Shown here: piece after piece, positions 57,369-64,000 of the stretch
Layout: every line of letters starts with the position of its first letter
How positions within the stretch are numbered: position 1 is the first letter of the stretch
Assembly (NCBI RefSeq): GCF_003010955.1
Contig: NZ_PGGO01000012.1
Location: 62,001-126,000 of the forward strand
Direction: 5' to 3'
Origin: Phyllobacterium brassicacearum
GTDB taxonomy: Bacteria; Pseudomonadota; Alphaproteobacteria; Rhizobiales; Rhizobiaceae
Length of the DNA stretch: 64,000 bases
Position numbers and translations under genes: made by a program
Notes under the pieces: generated by a model
What the model was told of the DNA's origin: nothing
The model's input: the letters and a program-made list of their open reading frames with translations, nothing else
Database searches by the model: none

Positions 57369-58763
57369 ATGGCAACCTGGCAACCTGATCCATCATTCTA
57401 TCCATCGCCGAGAATGGCCGCCAAGGCGCCGGAAGAAAAGCTGGCCTACGTGGCCGCCTTCGACCCGGACCGCAAAAAACCCGATGCCATCGCAGTGGTC
57501 GATGTCGACCCCAAATCCTCAACCTATTCCCGCATCGTTAGCCAGGTCGATATGCCAAATGTGGGCGACGAGCTGCACCATTTTGGCTGGAACGCATGTT
57601 CGTCATGCCTTTGCCCCAACGCACCCCATCCGCACATGGAGCGGCGCTATCTTGTCGTACCTGGGCTGCGGTCATCACGGCTGCACATCATCGATACGAA
57701 GCCGGACCCGAGAAATCCGCAAATCGTGAAGGTCATCGAGCCGGAGGAGATCGCCGAAAAGGCCGGTTATTCTCGTTTGCACACCATCCATTGCGGCCCT
57801 GAGGGCATATATGTGAACGCGCTCGGTAACACCGAAGGCAAGGCGCCGGGCGGCATATTCCTGCTTGATGCGCAAAGCTTCAATGTGCTCGGTCAATGGG
57901 AGATGGATCGCGGCCCGCAGAAGCTCGCCTATGATTTCTGGTGGCATCTAGGCCACGACACCATGGTGACGAGCGAGTGGGGCACCCCCGACACGTTCGA
58001 GAATGGGCTCGTTCCGGAGATTTTGCTGGGGAGCAAATACGGACGCAGGCTGCACTTCTGGGATCTCCACAAGCGCAAGCACCTGCAGGAGATCGACTTT
58101 GGTGAAGAGCATCAACTCGTGTTCGAGTTGCGGCCCGCACATAATCCGACCAAGGCCTATGGCTTCGTCGGCTGTGTCATCAGCCTCAAGGATCTGTCGT
58201 CATCGATCTGGACCTGGTATCGCGACGGCAATAAATGGGCAGTGAAAAAGGTCATCGAGATTCCGGCCGAACCAGCCGATCCAGGCCTCTTACCGCCGGT
58301 GCTCCAAGGCTTCAAGGCGGTTGCGCCGCTTGTCACCGACATCGACCTGTCGATGGATGACCGGTTCCTCTACGTTTCCTGCTGGGGCACCGGCGACATG
58401 ATCCAATATGATGTGTCCGACCCCTTCAGTCCCAAGGAAACCGGCAGAGTGCGCATTGGCGGCATTGTATCCCGGGCAACGCATCCCAAGGCGGCCAATG
58501 GCGCGCTCAATGGCGGTCCGCAAATGGTCGAAATCAGCCGGGACGGCAAGCGGGTTTACTTCACCAACTCGCTCTACGGTCCGATCGACCCGCAATTCTA
58601 TCCCGAGGGTATCGATGGCTGGATGGTGAAGCTGGATGTCGGTGCGAACGGCGGCATCACGTTCGACGAGAATTTCTTCGTCGACTGGCCAAAGGGTCAC
58701 CGCCCGCATCAGGTGCGTCTGGAGGGAGGCGATTGTTCGTCCGATTCCTACTGCTATCCATGA
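57369..58763 (+). CDS. selenium-binding protein 56 family, methanethiol oxidase-like
   Basis: The 464-residue SBP56 homologue belongs to the family that includes human SELENBP1 and bacterial MtoX, which oxidise methanethiol to formaldehyde, sulfide and hydrogen peroxide in a copper-dependent reaction. It has HHFGWNACSSCLC (about 59-71) with the conserved cysteines, RLHTIHCGPEG, and several His clusters. No signal peptide is visible, whereas Hyphomicrobium MtoX is periplasmic. A membrane-protein gene follows after 40 bases and may be co-expressed. Confidence 0.9.
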   Translation: MATWQPDPSFYPSPRMAAKAPEEKLAYVAAFDPDRKKPDAIAVVDVDPKSSTYSRIVSQVDMPNVGDELHHFGWNACSSCLCPNAPHPHMERRYLVVPGLRSSRLHIIDTKPDPRNPQIVKVIEPEEIAEKAGYSRLHTIHCGPEGIYVNALGNTEGKAPGGIFLLDAQSFNVLGQWEMDRGPQKLAYDFWWHLGHDTMVTSEWGTPDTFENGLVPEILLGSKYGRRLHFWDLHKRKHLQEIDFGEEHQLVFELRPAHNPTKAYGFVGCVISLKDLSSSIWTWYRDGNKWAVKKVIEIPAEPADPGLLPPVLQGFKAVAPLVTDIDLSMDDRFLYVSCWGTGDMIQYDVSDPFSPKETGRVRIGGIVSRATHPKAANGALNGGPQMVEISRDGKRVYFTNSLYGPIDPQFYPEGIDGWMVKLDVGANGGITFDENFFVDWPKGHRPHQVRLEGGDCSSDSYCYP

Positions 58764-58803
58764 TGACCGTATCCACATTGAATAACCCGGCAGGATGAAT
58801 CTC

Positions 58804-59421
58804 ATGTCTCCCTGGCTGGTCCTTGCTGGCCTTGGCGCATTTCACGGCCTCAATCCCGCTATGGGCTGGCTATTTGCGGTTGCGCTGGGTCTGCATCGAA
58901 ACAGTCAAAGGACCGTCGTGCTCTCCCTGATCCCCATCGCCCTCGGGCACGCGGTCTCGATTGCGGTCATTGCCCTCGCCGTCGTATTGCTCGGACTGGT
59001 TGTCGATCAACGCATCCTCGAAATCGCCGCCGGTATCATACTCCTGGGGTGGGCCGCCTACTACGCCGCCTATGGCCATCGTCACCGCGTCCGGATAGGC
59101 ATGACGACAGGCATGTTGGGGCTCGGATTCTGGTCGTTCCTGATGGCGACGGCGCATGGCGCGGGGCTCATGCTGGTGCCGGTCGTGATACCCCTCTGCC
59201 TTGCGGCAAGTCCGGCGAATGAGTTGACGGCGGCGGGTTCGCTGCCGATAGCGCTGGCAGCGATCGGGACGCACATGGCCGCCATGCTTGCTGTGATCCT
59301 GGTGATTGCGGTCTCGGTCTATGGGTGGCTGGGGCTTGGGTACCTGCGGCGAGGATGGATCAATTTCGATCTCATCTGGATCATAGCGCTCATAATCACC
59401 GGCGTAGTGCTGATTGCCTGA
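58804..59421 (+). CDS. multi-pass membrane protein beside the SBP56 gene
   Basis: This 205-residue protein with six predicted helices begins with GLGAFHGLNPAMGWLFAVAL, whose HGLNPAMGW motif resembles the metal-binding first helix of nickel/cobalt exporters and related families. A His-rich loop (YGHRHRVR) and a GTHMAAML helix follow. A metal- or cofactor-transport role linked to SBP56 is a guess from context. I chose the ATG at 58804 because AGGA stands 8 bases upstream. The ATG at 58795 is adjacent to that site. Confidence 0.75.
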   Translation: MSPWLVLAGLGAFHGLNPAMGWLFAVALGLHRNSQRTVVLSLIPIALGHAVSIAVIALAVVLLGLVVDQRILEIAAGIILLGWAAYYAAYGHRHRVRIGMTTGMLGLGFWSFLMATAHGAGLMLVPVVIPLCLAASPANELTAAGSLPIALAAIGTHMAAMLAVILVIAVSVYGWLGLGYLRRGWINFDLIWIIALIITGVVLIA

Positions 59422-59544
59422 CACCAAACTGTTGGCTCGCAAGCACCTTAAAGCCCTCATGAAAACGGCTGGTTCTACTAACCAATTTGTATGAAGGGAC
59501 CATTGCGCCACCACGTGATAAAGTGCACGGTTTAGGAGGGTGTC

Positions 59545-60531
59545 ATGTGGGGTTTGCGTAGCGCCGTTGTGGCGGCGCTGAGTATCACAGTTTGCAATCC
59601 AATGCCAACGATGGCGGCCGAGCCGGTCGGCGAAGCCCTGCTGATCAAGACCGAAGTCAGGGGTGACAGAGGTCCGCTCGCGGTCAAGGACAAGGTTCAT
59701 GCCGACGAGCGCATCAAAACATCCCAATCGGGATTAGGTCAGTTCATCTTTCGGGATGGCACCAAGCTTGCGGTGGGATGGGGTTCATCCGTGACCATCG
59801 ACAAGTTCGTTTACGATGACAACTCGTCGATAAAGCGGCTCTCGATCAAGGCGGCAAAGGGAACGTTTCGCTGGATCAGCGGAAACTCGAAGTCCAGTGC
59901 CTATGAGATACTGACACCGGCGGGAACGATCGGCGTGCGCGGCACTGCATTTGATGTTTCAATCAGACCAGACGGGACTACTGCCGTGGTGCTGTTGAGC
60001 GGCAGAGTATCGTTCTGCGGCGCGGGTGGTTGCAAGCAACTGACGCGGAGATGCGACTGTGTGGTAGCAAAACCAGGCGGCGCCGTATCGGATCCGCGAA
60101 AGGTCAGTCGAGATATTCTCAGGACGCTCGGCAGCCAGCGGTCGCTGCCGTTTCTCTCCGGCACCCAACAACTTTCGGGAGGATTGGGGAATGTCGGCGT
60201 CGGAGGCTGCGGCCTCGCATCTGTCGAAATCCAGAAGGATCGACCTCCCCAGCGCGCCGCCCCGCCAGAACGTGCTGCTCCTCCAGCTCCACCGGACCGG
60301 CCAGCACCGACGGACCGGCCAGCACCGCCGGACCAGCCTGCACCACAGGCTGCGCCACAGGCCGCACGCACCCCGCAGGCGGCACCTACCCCGCAGGCGG
60401 CACCTCCGGAGAAGCCGCAAAAGCCGCATAAGGATAACAGCCGGCACCATAGGGGGCACTGGGACACGGACCATGGCCGTCACGACACGGACCGCCATGA
60501 CCGGGGACGCCACACCGGGGGTGACAAATGA
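59545..60531 (+). CDS. FecR domain periplasmic protein with Pro/Ala-rich tail
   Basis: This 328-residue protein has a signal peptide (about 1-25) and a FecR domain at about 50-150 (RIKTSQSGLGQFIFRDGTKL, then TPAGTIGVRGTAFDVSI). Two cysteine pairs follow (FCGAGGC and RRCDC). Residues about 230-295 repeat Pro/Ala/Asp blocks (APPERAAPPAPPDRPAPTDR and similar), and the end is His/Asp/Arg-rich, possibly a metal-binding tail. It is convergent with the CHASE2 cyclase gene 46 bases away. FecR and CHASE2-cyclase genes are often neighbours, so they may form one signalling unit. Confidence 0.85.
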   Translation: MWGLRSAVVAALSITVCNPMPTMAAEPVGEALLIKTEVRGDRGPLAVKDKVHADERIKTSQSGLGQFIFRDGTKLAVGWGSSVTIDKFVYDDNSSIKRLSIKAAKGTFRWISGNSKSSAYEILTPAGTIGVRGTAFDVSIRPDGTTAVVLLSGRVSFCGAGGCKQLTRRCDCVVAKPGGAVSDPRKVSRDILRTLGSQRSLPFLSGTQQLSGGLGNVGVGGCGLASVEIQKDRPPQRAAPPERAAPPAPPDRPAPTDRPAPPDQPAPQAAPQAARTPQAAPTPQAAPPEKPQKPHKDNSRHHRGHWDTDHGRHDTDRHDRGRHTGGDK

Positions 60532-60577
60532 TGAGAAGCTTTTCCTCGTCGCGATGACCGATAAAAAACCCGGTTGG

Positions 60578-62749
60578 TTATCCGGCAGAGCGATCGCGCC
60601 TTCCTGTTGGCTCATCGAGAAAATGATCGGATCGACGGGAAATCCGGCGATAGAATTCCGGAAGTCCGGCCGCCAGACCGGCAGCCTTGAGCTTGGCAGT
60701 ATTCACAATCCTGCGGCTGGCCGGCGACCGCGAACGCAACGCGTCGATAAGTTCACCGTGAACCATCTGCAGTTCGGCAAATTCAGCAGTGGCCGCGAGC
60801 CGCTGATCACCAACTACCGCGAACAGCCTGGTCCGCATGCTCTTCCCCTTCAAACCCAGTGCACCCGCCTCGAGCAAGGCCCAGTCCGGCAGCAGGTTTG
60901 CCGTACTCTCGGACACGAGGATATCGAAGCTGATCTCCTTGCACGAGGACTCAATCCGAGCCGCGATGTTGACGGCATCGCCAACCGCCGAATAATTGAA
61001 GCGGGTTTCTGCCCCCATATTACCGACGCAGGCAAGGCCTGTGTGGATGCCAATGCCGATACCGACTTTCTGCTCCGGTCCAAAGCCAAATGCGTCATTG
61101 GCATTGAGGCGGACAAGCGTTTCGCGCATGGCCAGCGCGGCGTGAACAGCTTTCTCGGCGTGACTGGCAACGTCAACCGGAGCGTTCCAGAACGCCATGA
61201 TCGAGTCACCGATGAACTTGTCGAGCGTGCCTTCGTTGGCGATGACATGATGGCTCAGAGCATCAAGGAGCGTGTTGAGAAATCCAACGACTTCGGCAGG
61301 TGTCAGCCGTTCACTGATCTGCGTGAAATTTCGCACGTCGACGAACATCACCGTCAGTTCGCGGTCATCGCCGCCGAGGCGTAACGCGTTTTTCGTGTGC
61401 TCGATACGATACAAGAGCGAAGGAGACAGATAATGGCCGAAGGCGCGCCTGACCTCGCGCCGCTCCCGGTCGATCACCAGGAAGCGGAATGCCGTCGCTC
61501 CGAAATGCGTGATCGATCCGGCAACGATTGGCGCCAATGGATCGAAAAGCAGCCCGCCATAGAAAAAGGCAAGCCACGACGCGACGAGCGCCAATGAGGT
61601 TATCAGGAGGCCGCATGCCAAGGCGACCGCCGGGCTGACGAAAGTCGTCACCAGCACAAGAAAGCTGCCCGCTACGGCGATAGACAGGATTTCAAACCCG
61701 TCAGCCCAGTCCGGCCGTGCGAGAAAACGGCCCGATAATACCTGTTCGACGGTCTGGGCGTGTATCGAGACGCCTGGCACGTTCTGCCCGAGCGCCGTCG
61801 TGCGAATATCCTGCAGCCCCGCAGCCGATGTCCCTATGAACACGATGCTGCCTTCGATGGCGGCTGCCGTTTCAGGCGAAGGGCCATCAGCCGCGAGCAC
61901 GTGCCTGGCGGAAACGTATCTTTCGGCATTATCGAGGCTGACATAGAGCCACAGCTCGCCGGACGCTGTTACGGGAATGACGAACTCGCCGATTTTGACG
62001 TGCGTCATGGTGTCCGGCACGTTCGTTGCGCCGGCAATCACATAAGTGGACGCGCCCTGCGCAACACGCAGCGCCTCGAGCGCGAGGTTGGGATAGAGCT
62101 GCTTGCCATCGCTCAGAAAAAGCGGAACCGCGCGGACCACGGTTGAGGCAGCGCCCGGATTGAGGCTGATGTGGCCGATGCCGGCGGCATTGGCTTCAAG
62201 CTGCGGCCGCAGCGGCGTGGCAGCTTTCATGCGCGGCGGCGCATTGGCGGGATCCTCACCCGTGAAAGCGAACCCGGCTTTTACTGGCGGCCGGTAATTT
62301 CCTTCGTTGGACAGACCAAAACCCAGGACCACGGGCTTTCCCACAATCGACTCAGCGAAAATCTCGTCATTATCGGGCAACTGACCAAGCAGCTCGGGAT
62401 CGATTCCAGGAACGTCGCGAATAACAGAGCGCGGCGACAAGCGATCAGGCTCAGCGAAAAGAATATCGAATGCAATTGCTGACGCTCCCATCTCGGAGAG
62501 TCTGTTTACCAGTGTCGCAATTCGATCGCGCGGCCACGGCCACTGGCCTAGCTCCAGCAGCGATGCTTCATCAATGTCAACCACGCGGACAGGCAGGTTC
62601 TCGAACGTCCGCGGAGCGACGCGCTGATATTCGTCGAACGTCACGTCGCGGGCTTGCCTCAGCAGTTGCGGGTCACTTGCTCGCAGGATTGTGAGCGCAG
62701 CCACAATCGCCAGGCCGATAAGTACGCCAACTTGCTGCGCGCGTGTCAT
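60578..62749 (-). CDS. CHASE2 domain adenylate cyclase
   Basis: This 723-residue receptor-type class III cyclase has a first helix at about 8-25 and a periplasmic CHASE2 sensor (about 30-340, with the conserved VRVVDIDEASLLELGQWPWP). Three helices lie at about 345-425, and the cytoplasmic cyclase domain at about 470-650. Catalytic blocks are LTVMFVDVRNFTQISERL, DKFIGDSIMAFWNAP, and SAVGDAVNIAARIE, where Lys and Asp fit ATP specificity. It should turn an extracytoplasmic signal into cAMP. The FecR protein is convergent with it. Confidence 0.93.
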   Translation of the reverse strand: MTRAQQVGVLIGLAIVAALTILRASDPQLLRQARDVTFDEYQRVAPRTFENLPVRVVDIDEASLLELGQWPWPRDRIATLVNRLSEMGASAIAFDILFAEPDRLSPRSVIRDVPGIDPELLGQLPDNDEIFAESIVGKPVVLGFGLSNEGNYRPPVKAGFAFTGEDPANAPPRMKAATPLRPQLEANAAGIGHISLNPGAASTVVRAVPLFLSDGKQLYPNLALEALRVAQGASTYVIAGATNVPDTMTHVKIGEFVIPVTASGELWLYVSLDNAERYVSARHVLAADGPSPETAAAIEGSIVFIGTSAAGLQDIRTTALGQNVPGVSIHAQTVEQVLSGRFLARPDWADGFEILSIAVAGSFLVLVTTFVSPAVALACGLLITSLALVASWLAFFYGGLLFDPLAPIVAGSITHFGATAFRFLVIDRERREVRRAFGHYLSPSLLYRIEHTKNALRLGGDDRELTVMFVDVRNFTQISERLTPAEVVGFLNTLLDALSHHVIANEGTLDKFIGDSIMAFWNAPVDVASHAEKAVHAALAMRETLVRLNANDAFGFGPEQKVGIGIGIHTGLACVGNMGAETRFNYSAVGDAVNIAARIESSCKEISFDILVSESTANLLPDWALLEAGALGLKGKSMRTRLFAVVGDQRLAATAEFAELQMVHGELIDALRSRSPASRRIVNTAKLKAAGLAAGLPEFYRRISRRSDHFLDEPTGRRDRSAG

Positions 62750-62972
62750 GATCGCATATCAGACCCTCTGCATGTGAGCCCAACGATAAAAAAGCCAATC
62801 CGGGGAGAATTCGTCCGGCCCCTTGGCCCTACAGCGGCGATACCCTGTTTCGCAGCAGCAAGGATAAGACGCAGCGTACCTTACAAACCAGGATGTTGCG
62901 AGACGTCAGCGCGATTTCGCCACGCAGAGATTGAATGTGCGGCTGCTTTGCCTTGAATGTGTCCGGCGACGA

Positions 62973-63740
62973 TCAATCGGACGCACAAGGCCAGCCGTCC
63001 GGGGCAGACAATCCCGCCGGTAATTTCGTCTGCGCATTTCCACAGGCGAGATCAACCTGCTCCTGTTCCAGCCCTTGTGCAGCCGACAGGTCCAACCCCT
63101 CAATTCTAGTCAAGAACATGAAGGCGCGGTCAAGCACGATCGGGCCTTCAAAGGTAGCGGTGCTGAGGTCGGCGCGCGAAAGATTGGCCAGCGAGAAAGT
63201 GGCCCCGGTCAATACAGCCTTGTCGAAATTGGCGCGCCCGAGTTCGGCTTTCTCGAAATTGCCACCCGTGAGCCTGGCTCCGGTGAAATCGGCGCGCTGC
63301 AGTTCGGCAGCGGTGAAGGATGCGCCTTCGGCAGACATGCCCGCAAAATTCGCCCGATAAGCCTCAATTCTGGCGAAGTTGGCTTTTTCAGCCTTTGCCC
63401 CGGCAAGCGATGCCCGCATCAAGGTTGCTTTCTCGAGATTTGCGGCTGTCAGATTGGAACCGCTAAGATCGGTCATGGTAAAATCAGTGCTGAAGAGGTC
63501 TGCGCCCTGGAGATCACTGCCGGGAATGACAATGCTCCGCTTGCTGCAGTCGCGCCAGTCAAGGCCGGCTGCAGGAGAACTGCCGCAATCCGCTGCCGCC
63601 GCGGGGCGAACCGAAGTAACCGCGAGCATTGCCAGAAGAGCGGCCAATACAGAAAATGCAAGGGGTTGACGACGCTGTGCTGCCGTTGCGAAAGGTGCCA
63701 CCTCACCTGGCCCAGTCAGCTTCTCGACGATGGTGCCCAT
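62973..63740 (-). CDS. secreted pentapeptide-repeat protein
   Basis: The 255-residue product has an N-terminal hydrophobic signal (about 28-48, ending RPAAAA) and then tandem A(D/N)LxX-type pentapeptides over about 75-215 (for example LQGADLFSTDFTMTDLSGSN and the following ANLEKATLMRASLAGAK). These build a right-handed quadrilateral beta-helix. The cysteines near the start and end of the domain may pair in the periplasm. I chose the ATG at 63740 because AGGAG stands 7 bases upstream; the open frame continues to 63866. Confidence 0.82.
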   Translation of the reverse strand: MGTIVEKLTGPGEVAPFATAAQRRQPLAFSVLAALLAMLAVTSVRPAAAADCGSSPAAGLDWRDCSKRSIVIPGSDLQGADLFSTDFTMTDLSGSNLTAANLEKATLMRASLAGAKAEKANFARIEAYRANFAGMSAEGASFTAAELQRADFTGARLTGGNFEKAELGRANFDKAVLTGATFSLANLSRADLSTATFEGPIVLDRAFMFLTRIEGLDLSAAQGLEQEQVDLACGNAQTKLPAGLSAPDGWPCASD

Positions 63741-63884
63741 CTTGCCGCTCCTATCCCTGCTGTAAACCGAGCCCATCTCGCGTGAAACCGACTCTCCAGC
63801 AGCCATTATACAGCCTAGATTGTTATAATGTGGAGGGTCGCTGACGCCAATCAATCGGGCAGCCAAAAAATTTTGTCTGCCAGA

Positions 63885-63908
63885 GGGTTAGGGTCCTGAT
63901 CCTAACCC
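63885..63908. terminator. inverted repeat overlapping a stop codon
   Basis: GGGTTAGG-N8-CCTAACCC is a perfect 8-bp stem at the end of the partial gene at the window edge. Its minus-strand TAG stop is inside the stem. The T run on the minus strand begins about 15 bases further on, so this is an unusual terminator at best. Confidence 0.4.
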
Positions 63909-64000
63909 GGTACCAAACCATCCAATTCAGGCAGCAGCACAACGCTCTCCTGTTCGTTCGGGTCGGTGCGGGCGATAATGGCGGTGCACGGGGTGTTGCT
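63902..64000 (-). CDS. 3' end of an unidentified gene cut by the window edge
   Basis: On the minus strand the last 32 codons of an open frame enter from the right edge: it ends EQESVVLLPELDGLVPG followed by TAG at 63904-63902. The codon use (C- and G-ending) fits a real gene of this genome. The visible part is too short to identify. Confidence 0.5.
   Translation of the reverse strand, partial: SNTPCTAIIARTDPNEQESVVLLPELDGLVPG

Overview
The window reads as chromosomal DNA of an alphaproteobacterium of the order Hyphomicrobiales (Rhizobiales), close to Phyllobacterium, Mesorhizobium or Ochrobactrum/Brucella. The reasons are the gene order (nuoA-N followed by birA, rnj, mce, DUF1467, proS, lolC, lolD), the short alphaproteobacterial prolyl-tRNA synthetase, RNase J, a clpP-clpX-lon block, and an alphaproteobacterial-type LexA box. 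The genus cannot be fixed from the sequence alone.

Region 1 (1-23.2 kb, minus strand) is a very long co-directional run. It starts with the 14 genes of NADH:quinone oxidoreductase (nuoA to nuoN) plus one extra gene between nuoF and nuoG. It runs on through biotin ligase, RNase J, methylmalonyl-CoA epimerase, a DUF1467 membrane protein, prolyl-tRNA synthetase and the lipoprotein-release ABC transporter LolCD. Most junctions are overlaps or gaps under 25 bases. At the far left is a 28-codon membrane-peptide gene with a perfect LexA box (GTTC-N7-GTTC) in its promoter. A probable small RNA lies in the 618-base gap after proS. Region 2 (23.6-32.6 kb) has an MFS exporter, a GNAT enzyme with an XRE-cupin regulator, tRNA-Asp and tRNA-Val, a HupE-type protein, and the proteolysis genes lon, clpX and clpP.

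Region 3 (32.7-50.3 kb) is accessory metabolism. It holds a sarcosine-oxidase-like flavoenzyme divergent from a cytochrome P450, a cupin, O-acetylhomoserine sulfhydrylase, a CoA-binding protein, an ECHDC3-type crotonase lacking both classical catalytic glutamates, a PaaI thioesterase, a two-subunit molybdenum hydroxylase (IorAB-like), a secreted lectin-like protein, a secreted intradiol dioxygenase, and a LacI regulator divergent from a desaturase with a legible operator and promoter. It also has a YiaV/YiaW-like HlyD pair and an ArsR-VOC pair. Two genes here, a small conserved one at 37.5-37.75 kb and the HlyD gene at 47.4-48.3 kb, are each broken by one missing base.

Region 4 (50.3-64 kb) holds a second HlyD protein with a membrane partner, a soluble class III nucleotide cyclase with a zinc-ribbon, a DUF1353 lipoprotein, polyphosphate kinase 2, exonuclease III, an arginase-family enzyme with a His-to-Cys change at a metal site, a selenium-binding-protein/methanethiol-oxidase homologue with a membrane protein, and a FecR protein convergent with a CHASE2 adenylate cyclase. 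A secreted pentapeptide-repeat protein and the end of one more gene complete the window. I saw no CRISPR array, rRNA, insertion sequence or prophage. The most notable item is the LexA-box-controlled 28-residue membrane peptide at the left edge, which resembles in design (not demonstrably in sequence) the Caulobacter SOS division inhibitor SidA.
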